The translations under genes were made by a program, and so were the position numbers. The notes under the pieces are model-generated. The model was not told the DNA's origin. It searched no databases and saw only the letters and a list, made by a program, of their open reading frames with translations. A stretch of 64,000 bases of DNA from JACDAN01 sp963801855 (GTDB taxonomy: Bacteria > Actinomycetota > Thermoleophilia > Gaiellales > Gaiellaceae), in the NCBI GenBank assembly GCA_963801855.1, contig CAWDGK010000005.1:124001-188000 (forward strand), read 5' to 3'. Positions 32,459-41,022 of this stretch are shown here, piece by piece; the first letter of the stretch is position 1; the number at the start of each line of letters is the position of its first letter.

Positions 32459-32701
32459 GTGGCCGTCCGAGACTTTCTCCGGAACCCGTTCTCGTTCCTG
32501 TTCACGCGCTCGTCCGGCGAGGACAGGATCGCCCAATACGTGATCCGGGAGCACCAGCGTGGCCGCGCGCTCGCGGAGATCCTCGAGGATCCGTACATCA
32601 AGAACCGAACGACGCCGCAGGAGCGCGCGCGCCTGCTCGACCGGCCGGAGGTCGTTCGCGCACTCGGCCACGACGTGGTCGAGTCCGCCAAACCCTCCTA
32701 G
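32459..32701 (+). CDS. 80-residue hypothetical protein
   Basis: Small, highly charged helical protein from GTG 32459 (MAVRDFLRNPFSFLFTRSSG), 27 bp from the divergent thiolase start. It is rich in Arg/Glu helices (REHQRGRALAEILEDPYI) and has no signal peptide. Not recognised. Its stop overlaps by 4 bp the stop of the convergent cyclodeaminase gene. Codon usage and compact context suggest a real gene. Confidence 0.65.
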   Translation: MAVRDFLRNPFSFLFTRSSGEDRIAQYVIREHQRGRALAEILEDPYIKNRTTPQERARLLDRPEVVRALGHDVVESAKPS

Positions 32702-33627
32702 AGCTCTCGGCCGACACCGTGCTCTCGCGCCCGTTCGAGGGCCAGTGCCCCGATCGCGACGTCCCACGCCGCGAGACCGTTGGACTTGAAGACGACGATG
32801 TCCTCGGAACCCTGACGGCCCTGCACCTCGCCGGCGACGACCTCCGCGAGCTCGTGAACCTCGAGCCAGTCGAGAATCCCCTGGTCGACCGGCTCCAGAA
32901 GGTCGCCTGACTCGAGCTTCGCCTGCTCGATCGAGTCGCAGCAGACGAACGCCGCGCGCTCGAGGACGACGTTGTCGAGCTCGCGCGACCTGCGGTCGTT
33001 GGCGCCGATCGCGCACACGAGCGCCCCTGGCTGGAGCCACTCGCCGCGGAGGACAGGATCGCGCGACGTGGTCGCGGTCACGACGATTTCCTGCGCTCCC
33101 GCATCGCGGTGGGTCTCGCCCTCCTCGGCGCCGAGCTCCTTGCAGAACGTTCGAAGCCGTTCCTCGGTCCGACAGTAGGCGACGACGTGCTCGATCGAGG
33201 GCACCGTCTCGCGGATCGCCCGGACCTGGCTTTCCGCCTGCCAGCCGCACCCGAGCACTCCGAGCGTGGAGGCCCCGGAGCGCGCGAGGTGCTTCGCCGC
33301 CACGCCGCTCGCCGCGCCGGTCCGGAGCTGCCCGAGCTTGTCGGCCTCGATCACGGCGGCGAGCTCCGCCTTCGCGAGGTCGAAGAGGCAGACGACGAAG
33401 GCGGATCCATGCCCTGTCGCCGCATACGACTTGACGCCCGCCAGGCCGAGCTCCTGGTCGACGGCCGACATGACGGCGAAGGCGCCGCCCTCAAAGCGGT
33501 GGCGGTGGCGGGGCCGGTTCTCGACCTGACCGGAAGCGAGACGCGCGAATGAGCCCTCGACCGCCGCGATCGCGTCGGCCGGGGTCAGCAGGTCTCCGAC
33601 CTCGGCCTCGGTGAGATAGAGCGGCAA
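32698..33627 (-). CDS. Ornithine cyclodeaminase / mu-crystallin family protein
   Basis: 309-residue NAD(P)-binding enzyme. The N-terminal dimerisation domain contains GQLRTGAASGVAAKHLAR (about 100-117); the Rossmann motif is LGVLGCGWQAESQVRAI (about 122-138). Members include ornithine cyclodeaminase, alanine dehydrogenase and ketimine reductases; the exact reaction cannot be set from sequence here. Single gene between a hypothetical protein and DUF421. Confidence 0.87.
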   Translation of the reverse strand: MPLYLTEAEVGDLLTPADAIAAVEGSFARLASGQVENRPRHRHRFEGGAFAVMSAVDQELGLAGVKSYAATGHGSAFVVCLFDLAKAELAAVIEADKLGQLRTGAASGVAAKHLARSGASTLGVLGCGWQAESQVRAIRETVPSIEHVVAYCRTEERLRTFCKELGAEEGETHRDAGAQEIVVTATTSRDPVLRGEWLQPGALVCAIGANDRRSRELDNVVLERAAFVCCDSIEQAKLESGDLLEPVDQGILDWLEVHELAEVVAGEVQGRQGSEDIVVFKSNGLAAWDVAIGALALERAREHGVGREL

Positions 33628-33638
33628 GTTCCCGCAGT

Positions 33639-34106
33639 CTACGAGTGCGCTTCGTCAGGCCGGGCCTTGGGGATGAAGCTGATCTGGCCACCCGTCTCGA
33701 GCACGGCCCACTCGATCTCCTCGATGTGTGCGATCTGAGCGGTCAGGCGCGCCTGTGCCGCAACCTCCTCGAGTGTGATGCGGTTCCGGCGGAGGTTGCG
33801 GTCGAGGGGCTTGCCGTGCTCGACGAGGATCACGGGGTCGCCTTCCAGAAGCGGCCCGAGTCGTCGGGGAAACTTGAAGCTCGCGTAGGAGAACACGACG
33901 GTCATGGCGGCCATGGTCCCGCCGGCGAGCATCGCCCCCGTGACGGAGAAGTCGTTCTGAGTGACGCCCTGCTGGATCAGGTCACCGAGGACGATCAGCA
34001 GGATCAAGTCGAACGGCTGAAGCGTCGAGAGCTCACGCCGCCCAACGGAGCGGGTGACGAACCAGACGAAGATGAAGAGGACGACCGCTCGGAGGACGAT
34101 GTCCAT
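33639..34106 (-). CDS. DUF421 (YetF-like) membrane protein
   Basis: 155-residue YetF-type protein. Three membrane helices (residues about 4-22, 33-47, 58-76) precede the conserved soluble DUF421 domain (GDPVILVEHGKPLDRNLRRN). The ATG directly follows the stop of the upstream 173-residue gene (zero spacing), so they form a pair. Function of the family is unsettled, though members are linked to sporulation or stress in Bacillus. Confidence 0.88.
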   Translation of the reverse strand: MDIVLRAVVLFIFVWFVTRSVGRRELSTLQPFDLILLIVLGDLIQQGVTQNDFSVTGAMLAGGTMAAMTVVFSYASFKFPRRLGPLLEGDPVILVEHGKPLDRNLRRNRITLEEVAAQARLTAQIAHIEEIEWAVLETGGQISFIPKARPDEAHS

Positions 34107-34628
34107 CTAGGGGAACACCGTGATCGAGCGGTCGATTGTCGTCAGCAGTTCCTCGCCGTCGTAGAGCCGGACGTCCTGCGGACGGTGGCCGACGTTGGTC
34201 GGGTTCACCTGGAGATGGAGGAAGAAGACGTGCTTTTGCCCGGCAGGAATCCGGCCGAGCTCGAAGGCGAGGTCTCCGTTTCGGCTCGCCTCGCCGATCG
34301 GCCCGGGAACGACGGTGTTGATCGTGATCCCTTCGGTCCAGCCCGGGTCGAGCACGAGCGTTGCCTCTTTCACCTCACGCACCGCGTCGACTGTGAACCG
34401 CGCTTCGTAGAAGAGTCCCCCACGGACTCGGTCAGGTGCGTAGACCTCGAGTCTCGCGGCCTGGGAGTCGGCGGTCGAGGTGGATGGCCGCTGACCGAAC
34501 TGGTTCAGGAGGCCGAGGAGCAGAAACGCGACGAGGCCGGTGAAGGCGACCCGGCGGAATGCGATATCTCTCCTGCCTTCCCGATCGCGCGCGACCTTGA
34601 GCACAAGGTGATCCGGGATGTCCGCCAC
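34107..34628 (-). CDS. Single-pass membrane protein, unknown
   Basis: 173 residues with one transmembrane helix (about 26-42) and a C-terminal extracytoplasmic beta domain (about 55-173) with a GLFYEARFTVDA...LVLDPGW pattern. It is coupled to the DUF421 gene downstream. No named family recognised. In similar actinobacterial gene pairs the two proteins probably form a membrane complex; this is inference from spacing. Confidence 0.7.
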   Translation of the reverse strand: MADIPDHLVLKVARDREGRRDIAFRRVAFTGLVAFLLLGLLNQFGQRPSTSTADSQAARLEVYAPDRVRGGLFYEARFTVDAVREVKEATLVLDPGWTEGITINTVVPGPIGEASRNGDLAFELGRIPAGQKHVFFLHLQVNPTNVGHRPQDVRLYDGEELLTTIDRSITVFP

Positions 34629-34664
34629 GGGCCGGATTTCGCCCGTGGGCCCGGCCGTCCTGCC

Positions 34665-36188
34665 TCAGAGGCGCTTGCGTAGCAGGCCGAACATTCCGCG
34701 GACGACCTCGCGCTGGAGGGACTTGCCTTGCCGCGAGCCGAGGAAGTCCGTGAGCGGGTCGCCGGCCCCCTTGGGCTCGGCTCTACGCCTGCGCGGCGCC
34801 GGAGCTCTCTCCGCTTCCGGCTCCGGGTCCGGCTCGGCGGGCGCCTGCTGCTCGATCCGGGCTGCGAGGAGCTCGCGCGCGCTCTCGCGGTCGACCTTCG
34901 TCCCGTACTTGGCAAAGAGCGGTGACGCCTTCGCCGCGCCGTCGACGTCGTCGGCCGGCTCCATGTGGGCGAGCGGCCCGCGGAGCCTCGTGTGGACGAC
35001 GGGCGTCGGCACACCCTTCTCGGAGAGAATCGTCACCGCCGCCTCGCCGGTTCCGAGCGAGGTCAGGAGCTCCTCGAGGTCGTAGAGCTCCGTGGTCGGG
35101 AAGGTGGAGACGGTCGCCTTGAGCGCCTTCGCGTCCTGCGGCGTGAACGCACGCAGCGCGTGCTGGATCCGGTTGCCGAGCTGGGCGAGGACATCCGCCG
35201 GGAGGTCTTTCGGCGTCTGCGTGATGAAGAAGATGCCGACGCCTTTCGAGCGGATCAGCCGAACGGTCTGGACGACGGAATCGAGGAACGCGTCCGTGGC
35301 GTCGGCGAAGAGGAGATGCGCTTCGTCGAAGAAGAAGACGAGCTTCGGCTTGGGGAGGTCGCCGGCCTCGGGCAGCTGCTCGAAGAGCTCCGCCAGCAGC
35401 CACATGAGCACCGTGGAGAACAGTTTGGGCTTGTCCTGGACGGCCGGCAGCTCGAGGCACGAGATGATCCCGCGCCCGTCCGGCGCCGTGCGCAACAGAT
35501 CGGCGATGTCGAGCTGCGGCTCTCCGAAGAACTCGGTGCCGCCGCCATCCTCGAGCTGGACGAGCGAGCGGAGAAGGACGCCGATCGTCGCCGACGAGAC
35601 ACCGCCGATCCCTTTCAGCTCCGCCTTGCCCTCGTCCGAGTCGAAGAACGTGAGCAGCGCGCGGAGGTCGGCGAGGTCGAGGATCGCGAGGCCCTTCTCG
35701 TCGGCGTAGCGAAAGACCAGCGAAAGGCTCTGTTCCTGCGTCTCGTTCGACTCCAGGATCTTTGCGAGCAGCAGCGGCCCGAAATCGGAGACCGTCGCGC
35801 GAATCGGGATGCCGGGTCCGATGCCGCCGATCGAGAAGAACTCGGTCGGGAAGCCTGTCGGCGTCCAGTCCTGGCCGAGCTCGGCGGCCCGCTTCTCCGC
35901 CGGCCCGCCCTTCTCCCCTGGCTGGGCGATCCCGGAGAGGTCGCCCTTCATGTCCGCGCCGACGACCGGGACTCCGGCCGCCGAGAGCTGCTCGGCGAGA
36001 AGTTGGAGCGTTCGCGTCTTCCCGGTTCCGGTCGCTCCGGCGATCAGGCCGTGGCGGTTCGAGGTCGCGAGCGGGATGCGCACGACGGCGTCCTTTTCGA
36101 GCTCTCCGTCGTGGACGCCGCGGCCGAGCTCGAGCGCCTCGCCCTCGAACTCGTAGGCCTCGGCAATCGTCTTCCCGAAGTCCGTCAT
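34665..36188 (-). CDS. HerA-like ATPase (DUF853 family)
   Basis: 507-residue P-loop ATPase related to HerA/FtsK translocases. Walker A GATGTGKTRTLQL (about residue 50), Walker B LVFFFDEAHLLF (about 280), then FITQTPKDLPADVLAQLGNR (about 320), as in E. coli YjgR. The C-terminus is Pro/Glu-rich and basic. Such proteins are thought to move DNA or act in repair; a precise role is not known. Single gene, diverging from tRNA-Arg. Confidence 0.9.
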   Translation of the reverse strand: MTDFGKTIAEAYEFEGEALELGRGVHDGELEKDAVVRIPLATSNRHGLIAGATGTGKTRTLQLLAEQLSAAGVPVVGADMKGDLSGIAQPGEKGGPAEKRAAELGQDWTPTGFPTEFFSIGGIGPGIPIRATVSDFGPLLLAKILESNETQEQSLSLVFRYADEKGLAILDLADLRALLTFFDSDEGKAELKGIGGVSSATIGVLLRSLVQLEDGGGTEFFGEPQLDIADLLRTAPDGRGIISCLELPAVQDKPKLFSTVLMWLLAELFEQLPEAGDLPKPKLVFFFDEAHLLFADATDAFLDSVVQTVRLIRSKGVGIFFITQTPKDLPADVLAQLGNRIQHALRAFTPQDAKALKATVSTFPTTELYDLEELLTSLGTGEAAVTILSEKGVPTPVVHTRLRGPLAHMEPADDVDGAAKASPLFAKYGTKVDRESARELLAARIEQQAPAEPDPEPEAERAPAPRRRRAEPKGAGDPLTDFLGSRQGKSLQREVVRGMFGLLRKRL

Positions 36189-36233
36189 GGGCGGGGGAAG
36201 CTACCTGGGGTCACGGCTACACTGGGCGCCCTA

Positions 36234-36306
36234 GCGCCCGTAGCTCAGGGGATAGAGCGCTGCCCTGCGGAGGCAGAGGTCGCACGTTCGAATCGTGCCG
36301 GGCGCA
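36234..36306 (+). tRNA. tRNA-Arg (anticodon GCG)
   Basis: 73-nt cloverleaf: acceptor GCGCCCG/CGGGCGC, D stem GCTC/GAGC, anticodon stem CTGCC/GGCAG with loop CTGCGGA, T stem GCACG/CGTGC with loop TTCGAAT, discriminator A. The anticodon GCG reads CGC directly. Most bacteria read CGN with the ACG (inosine) tRNA, so GCG is notable. CCA is not encoded. Confidence 0.95.
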
Positions 36307-36319
36307 CTTTGGAGGGGAC

Positions 36320-37087
36320 TTACCGGATCGGGGCGGCGCCGACGGCCCTGGTACCGCCGACGGTCAGCTCGGCTTCCGCGGGAACCTCGACCCGGACATA
36401 GGCGAGCGCGAGGCCCGGAACGGAGCTCGTGATCCGCCCGACCGGCTTCTCGGCGTAGAAGATCTCCGTCTCCGGGTCGGGCGTTCCGTCGACCTCGAGG
36501 ACCCGAAGCTCGCGGTTTGCCTTGCCGCGGTGATGCAGGCGGGCGATCGGCTCCTGCCCCGGGTAGCAGCCCTTCGTGAAGCTGACATGGGTCTGGGTCA
36601 AGCCGGCTTCGGCCGGCAGGACACGATCGTCGATCTCCCGGCCCCACCGCGGCCGGCGGGCGAGGATCCGCAGCCGCTCGAGCTCCTCTTCGGCGACCCG
36701 GGAGCCCGGCGGCTCGGCGTCGAGCTGCTCGACCGCCTTGACGCCGTACTCGAGGTTCGGGATCCCGTCTCCGTCCCCGAAGACGATCAGCGACGTGTGC
36801 TCCTCGAGCTCGATCTCGCACTTCGCCGCAAACCGGGAGCGGGTGAGCGTGGCACGCACCACGTCGCCGAGGCCGGGCTCCGTCAGGAGCAGGAAGTCGT
36901 CGTCTCCTCGCCGTACGACCACGAGCGGCGCGATCACGCGGCCTTTTGGCGTCAGCAGCAGCGCTTCGCACGGCGCGGACGCCACTTCGTTCGAGAGCAT
37001 CCGCTCGAGGAAGTCGGCCGCGTCCGGGCCGCGGACGGCGACGTAGTCGCGCGTGCGCACCGCTGACGTTGGCGTCGCTCGGTCCAC
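36320..37087 (-). CDS. ygfZ: Folate-binding Fe-S cluster protein YgfZ/GcvT-like
   Basis: 255-residue tetrahydrofolate-dependent protein that supports Fe-S enzyme maturation. The diagnostic YgfZ motif KGCYPGQEPIARLHHRGKAN (K-G-C-Y-x-G-Q-E) is at about residue 172. The N-terminal part resembles GcvT. It is 20 bp from the divergent sulfite-oxidase-like gene. Folate binding and the motif cysteine are family knowledge. Confidence 0.93.
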   Translation of the reverse strand: MDRATPTSAVRTRDYVAVRGPDAADFLERMLSNEVASAPCEALLLTPKGRVIAPLVVVRRGDDDFLLLTEPGLGDVVRATLTRSRFAAKCEIELEEHTSLIVFGDGDGIPNLEYGVKAVEQLDAEPPGSRVAEEELERLRILARRPRWGREIDDRVLPAEAGLTQTHVSFTKGCYPGQEPIARLHHRGKANRELRVLEVDGTPDPETEIFYAEKPVGRITSSVPGLALAYVRVEVPAEAELTVGGTRAVGAAPIR

Positions 37088-37107
37088 GGGATCTAGTGTA
37101 GGAACCG

Positions 37108-37713
37108 ATGTTCCGGTCGCGCGCGATGCGCAAGGTCGAGGAGGCGGGGTACGACCCCGCCCGGCTGCCGCCCGGCCAGTATCTGACCGAAAAATGGCCG
37201 GTGCTCCACGCCGGAACCGTGCCGAACACGGATCTGGCGACCTGGGACTTCAGGGTCTCCGGCGGAGTCGGGAATCCGATCACGCTCTCGTGGGACGAGT
37301 TCACGGCCCTGCCCGCCCGCGAGATCACGATCGACATCCACTGTGTGACTCGCTGGAGCCGCTTCGACACAGCGTTCAAAGGCGTGCACTGGAGCACCAT
37401 CGCCGAGCTCGTGCAACCGAAGCCGAGCGCGCGGTACGTCCTCGCCCACGCGGAGCAGGACTTCACCGCGAACGTCCCGCTTCGGGCCCTCGAGGACGAC
37501 GAGGCGCTGCTTGCGTACGAGGCCGACGGCGAGCCGCTGACGCCGGAGCACGGCTGGCCGCTCCGGCTCGTGATCCCGAAGCGCTACTTCTGGAAGAGCG
37601 CAAAGTGGCTCCGCGGGCTCGAGCTGCTCGAACGCGACCAGCCCGGCTTCTGGGAGCGCCTCGGGTACCACAACGAGGCCGACTACTGGAAAGAGGAGCG
37701 GTACGGCTTCTGA
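37108..37713 (+). CDS. Sulfite-oxidase-like molybdopterin protein
   Basis: 201-residue protein of the oxidoreductase molybdopterin-binding family (MsrP/YedY-related, cytosolic form). The Mo-ligand cysteine is in IDIHCVTRWSRFDT (about residue 79), with VHWSTIAELV next and HGWPLRLVIPKRYFWKSAKW (about 152) contacting the cofactor. There is no Tat signal, so it is probably cytoplasmic. Substrate unknown. It ends at a strong hairpin. Confidence 0.9.
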   Translation: MFRSRAMRKVEEAGYDPARLPPGQYLTEKWPVLHAGTVPNTDLATWDFRVSGGVGNPITLSWDEFTALPAREITIDIHCVTRWSRFDTAFKGVHWSTIAELVQPKPSARYVLAHAEQDFTANVPLRALEDDEALLAYEADGEPLTPEHGWPLRLVIPKRYFWKSAKWLRGLELLERDQPGFWERLGYHNEADYWKEERYGF

Positions 37714-37717
37714 AGCG

Positions 37718-37743
37718 GAGAGGGCGCCTCTCGGCGCCCTCTC
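37718..37743. terminator. Hairpin terminator between convergent genes
   Basis: GAGAGGGCGCC-TCTC-GGCGCCCTCTC, perfect 11-bp arms, 5 bp after the sulfite-oxidase-like stop and 22 bp before the M43 protease stop. T-tract is weak, so it may act in both directions. Confidence 0.6.
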
Positions 37744-37764
37744 GCTCATCCGATCAGCTCGCTG

Positions 37765-38712
37765 CTACGCCCGGTAGTAGAGCCAGGCGTCCTGCATGCG
37801 TGCGACCTGGCCCTTCGTGAACTGGTTGTAACAAGCGTCGTAGGAGTAGTCCATGTAGTTGTGGATCGAGTCCAGCCCCGGCTCGCGGCAGCTGTCCTGC
37901 CCGATCGGACAGCCTCGCGATGCGATCGACTGCGGGGGCGTGTCGTCGACGTAATCGCCCCAGTTGTTGCACGCACCGTTGAAGACGTGGTGCAGGTTGA
38001 TCCAGTGTCCGACCTCGTGCGTCGCCGTCTGACCGAGGTCATAGCGGCCCGCGTAGCTCGAGGACGCACCCGGCATCGATTCCCAGTTGACGATCACACC
38101 GTCGAGGTACTGCCGCGACTCGGACAGGCCCGGGAAGTACGCCCAACCGAGGTACACGTCCGCGCTGACCGCGTACAGGTTGAGCGCGTTCCACCCTCCC
38201 TGACGGAGCGACTTCTTCATGGCGCGCTCGGCGGGCGAGTTGATCCCCGCGAGGTGCCACTCCGTGTTGTTCGTCCGCGTGACGCCGGCGAGCTTGAACG
38301 AGAAGCCCGATGCCGGACCGCCGTAGAAGCCGGCGAACGCGGCGTTGAGGACGCGCATCTGCTCGTCGATCACGGTCTGCGAGATGTTCCCGACGCCGTT
38401 CGCGTGGACGACGTGGAAGTAGACCGGCACGCTCGCCCGGAAGGACTTGCCGCCCTTGCCCTTGGCACTCGCCGGCATCTCCTGCAGGACCTGGTCGAGC
38501 GCAGGCTCGCGGACGACATCGCCGCGAGCTGCAGACGCCGAGCCGAGCCCGCTCAGCCCGTCGAAGACGGTCGGCTCGCAGGCCGCCGAAGCGCCCGACG
38601 AATGCGTGCCTGCAGCTGCAGGCGTCACGGTTGCCGCGGCATAGAGCCCGATGGTGAGCGTGATCAAGATCACGACCCGCCACGGCGCGAGCCGCTGATG
38701 TGCTTTCAGCAT
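37765..38712 (-). CDS. Secreted M43 (pappalysin-type) metalloprotease
   Basis: 315-residue secreted metzincin. ATG 38712 gives a basic start and hydrophobic signal sequence (residues about 12-35). The zinc motif HEVGHWINLHHVF (HExxHxxGxxH type, about residue 232) and the Met-turn NYMDYSYDAC (about 291) define the peptidase. Cysteines around the active site suggest disulfides. It is preceded by a long 5' region with several hairpins. Substrate unknown. Confidence 0.9.
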   Translation of the reverse strand: MLKAHQRLAPWRVVILITLTIGLYAAATVTPAAAGTHSSGASAACEPTVFDGLSGLGSASAARGDVVREPALDQVLQEMPASAKGKGGKSFRASVPVYFHVVHANGVGNISQTVIDEQMRVLNAAFAGFYGGPASGFSFKLAGVTRTNNTEWHLAGINSPAERAMKKSLRQGGWNALNLYAVSADVYLGWAYFPGLSESRQYLDGVIVNWESMPGASSSYAGRYDLGQTATHEVGHWINLHHVFNGACNNWGDYVDDTPPQSIASRGCPIGQDSCREPGLDSIHNYMDYSYDACYNQFTKGQVARMQDAWLYYRA

Positions 38713-38937
38713 GTAGTTCCCCCTCGAAATGATTGACCCCGTCGAGGAAACGATATCGCGGTTCTCGGCCCATTGGAAGGGGATCACCCGAAGGAGGCAT
38801 ACGCCTCCTGACGGAAGCGTCGATACCTGGGGCAACCCACCTCCCCCACCCCTCATGAAGTGGCCCTCTGGGCCGCTTCGTTTGAGACAAGAGACCGGCT
38901 CCCCAGCCGGTCTCTTTTCTTTTGCGCCCAGAACGAC
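38713..38937. other. Structured intergenic region, candidate RNA or leader
   Basis: The 277-bp gap between the M43 start and the groEL stop holds several hairpins: AGGAGGC-ATAC-GCCTCCT (38792-38809), GAAGTGGCCC-TCT-GGGCCGCTTC (38857-38879) and a strong + strand terminator (38889-38923). No ORF of note. The + strand terminator has no + strand gene closer than 1.1 kb upstream, suggesting an RNA here; alternatively, the minus strand is the M43 leader. Confidence 0.4.
38889..38923 (+). terminator. Intrinsic terminator, + strand, orphan
   Basis: AAGAGACCGGCT-CCCC-AGCCGGTCTCTT followed by TTCTTTT. Perfect 12-bp stem with a T-rich tract only on the + strand. No + strand coding gene ends nearby. Confidence 0.8.
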
Positions 38938-38963
38938 GGAGGGCCGGCGTGAGCCGGCCCTCC
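38938..38963 (-). terminator. Terminator hairpin of groES-groEL
   Basis: GGAGGGCCGGC-GTGA-GCCGGCCCTCC, perfect 11-bp arms, 26 bp after the groEL stop. The following tract on the minus strand is T-poor, so termination may be partial. Confidence 0.6.
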
Positions 38964-38989
38964 GGTGAAGCGATGAGCCCGAGGGCTCG

Positions 38990-40615
38990 TTACATCATCC
39001 CGCCCATGTCGGGCATTCCGGCGCCGGCGCCGACCGGGTTCTTCTCCGGCGCCTCGGCGACGATCGCCTCGGTGGTCAGGATGTTCTTCGCGATCGACGC
39101 CGCGTTCTGGAGCGCCGAGCGGGTGACCATCGTCGGATCGATGATCCCGGCCTTGACCAGGTCCTCGACCTCGCCGGTGTCGACGTTCAGCCCGTGGCCG
39201 GGAGCGGCGTTCCGGACCTTGTCCACCACGACCGAGCCCTCGAGCCCAGCGTTGGCGGCAAGCTGCCGGATCGGCTCCTCGAGCGCCCGCACGATGATGT
39301 TCGCACCGGTGCGGTCGTCGCCCTCGAGCTTGTCGAGCTTGATCGACTCCGCGCCGTTCAGAAGCGCAACGCCACCGCCCGGGACGATGCCCTCTTCGAG
39401 TGCGGCCCGGGTGGCCTGCACGGCGTCCTCGACGCGGTGCTTCTTCTCCTTCATCTCGGTCTCGGTCGCAGCGCCGACCTTGATGACGGCAACGCCGCCG
39501 GCCAGCTTCGCGAGCCGCTCCTGGAGCTTCTCGCGGTCGAAGTCGGAGTCGGTGTTCTCGATCTCCGCCTTCAGCTGCTTGATCCGGCCCTTGATGCCCT
39601 CGGCGTCACCTGAGCCGTCGATGATCGTGGTCGAGTCCTTGTCGACGACGATCCGGCGGGCGCGGCCGAGCTGGGCGATCTTCGTGTTCTCGAGCTTGAG
39701 GCCCATCTCCTCGGTGATCACCTCGGCGCCCGAGAGGATCGCGATGTCCTCGAGCATCCGCTTGCGGCGATCGCCGAAGCCCGGAGCCTTGACCGCGACG
39801 GCCGTGAAGGTGCCGCGGAGCTTGTTGACGACGATCGTGGCGAGCGACTCGCCCTCGACGTCCTCGGCCACGATCAGCAGCGGCCGACCGGCCTGGATGA
39901 CCTGCTCGAGCACGGGGAGGAGGTCCTTGACGGCCCCGATCTTCTGGTTCGCGACCAGGACGTACGGGTCGTCGAGCACGGCTTCCATGCGCTCGGGGTC
40001 GGTGATCATGTACGGCGAGAGGTAGCCCTTGTCGAACTGCATCCCCTCGGTGAACTCGAGCTCGAGGCCGAAGGTCTGGCCCTCCTCGACGTTCACGACT
40101 CCGTCCTTGCCGACCTTGTCGATCGCCTCGGCGATGACGTCACCGATCTCGCGCTCGCGCGACGAGATCGAGGCGACCCGGGCGATGTCCTCCTTGCCCG
40201 AGATCTCCTTGGACTGCTTCTTGAGGTTCTCGACGACCGAATCGACTGCCGTCTCGATGCCGCGCTTGATCCCCATCGGGTTCGCGCCGGCAGCGACGTT
40301 CTTCAGGCCCTCGCGAACGATCGCCTGAGCGAGCACCGTCGCGGTGGTGGTTCCGTCGCCCGCGACGTCGTTCGTCGCGGTGGCGACTTCGCGGACGAGC
40401 TGGGCGCCCTGGTTCTCGAAGACGTCCTCGACCTCGATCTCACGCGCGATCGTGACGCCGTCGTTCGTGATCGTCGGCGCGCCGAACTTCTTGTCCAGGA
40501 CCACGTACCGGCCCTTGGGGCCGAGGGTGACCTTCACTGCGTCCGCGAGGATGTTCACGCCACGCTCCAGGGAGCGACGCGCCTCCTCGGAGAACTTCAA
40601 TTCCTTGTGTGCCAA
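38990..40615 (-). CDS. groEL: 60-kDa chaperonin GroEL
   Basis: 541-residue chaperonin subunit, full length. ATP-site motifs near the N-terminus (VTLGPKGRYVVLDKKFGAPT, about 28-47; GDGTTTATVLAQAI, about 85) and the terminal GAGMPDMGGMM. The start is TTG at 40615, supported by GGAGG 11 bp upstream. It lies 28 bp downstream of groES, under CIRCE control. The tail is the GGM-rich type usual in essential housekeeping GroELs. Confidence 0.98.
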   Translation of the reverse strand: MAHKELKFSEEARRSLERGVNILADAVKVTLGPKGRYVVLDKKFGAPTITNDGVTIAREIEVEDVFENQGAQLVREVATATNDVAGDGTTTATVLAQAIVREGLKNVAAGANPMGIKRGIETAVDSVVENLKKQSKEISGKEDIARVASISSREREIGDVIAEAIDKVGKDGVVNVEEGQTFGLELEFTEGMQFDKGYLSPYMITDPERMEAVLDDPYVLVANQKIGAVKDLLPVLEQVIQAGRPLLIVAEDVEGESLATIVVNKLRGTFTAVAVKAPGFGDRRKRMLEDIAILSGAEVITEEMGLKLENTKIAQLGRARRIVVDKDSTTIIDGSGDAEGIKGRIKQLKAEIENTDSDFDREKLQERLAKLAGGVAVIKVGAATETEMKEKKHRVEDAVQATRAALEEGIVPGGGVALLNGAESIKLDKLEGDDRTGANIIVRALEEPIRQLAANAGLEGSVVVDKVRNAAPGHGLNVDTGEVEDLVKAGIIDPTMVTRSALQNAASIAKNILTTEAIVAEAPEKNPVGAGAGMPDMGGMM

Positions 40616-40643
40616 TTCAGATTCCTCCGTTTGTTCGGTGGGG

Positions 40644-40985
40644 TTAGGCGGAAGCGCCCGCCATCTCCTTCTTCTTGCCGGCGGACTTCGAACCGCCGCT
40701 CGCCACCTTCGCGAGGACGTCCGACTCGCGCAGGATCAGGTACTCGTCGGCGCCGATCTTGATCTCGGTGCCGCCGTACTTCGAAAAGACGATCTCGTCG
40801 CCCTCGGCGACTTCCATCCCGACGAAGCTCCCGTCCTCGTCGCGGTTGCCCGGCCCGACTGCGAGGACACGGCCGCGCTGCGGCTTCTCCTTCGCTGTGT
40901 CGGGGAGCACGATGCCGCTCACGGTCTGTTCCTCTTCTTCGAGGACCTCGACGATGAGACGGTCACCAAGCGGCTTCAAATCCAT
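40644..40985 (-). CDS. groES: 10-kDa co-chaperonin GroES, C-terminally extended
   Basis: 113-residue co-chaperonin. Starts at ATG 40985 (MDLKPLGDRLIVEVLEEEEQ) behind a perfect AGGAGG. The mobile loop is TVSGIVLPDTAKEK (about 22-35) and the roof/base strands end at LRESDVLAKV. The last 19 residues (ASGGSKSAGKKKEMAGASA) extend past the usual end at about 95-100 residues and are Lys/Ala-rich. Confidence 0.96.
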   Translation of the reverse strand: MDLKPLGDRLIVEVLEEEEQTVSGIVLPDTAKEKPQRGRVLAVGPGNRDEDGSFVGMEVAEGDEIVFSKYGGTEIKIGADEYLILRESDVLAKVASGGSKSAGKKKEMAGASA

Positions 40986-41022
40986 CAACCAACCTCCTGT
41001 TCAAGCGACTTTGTGACAGTTC

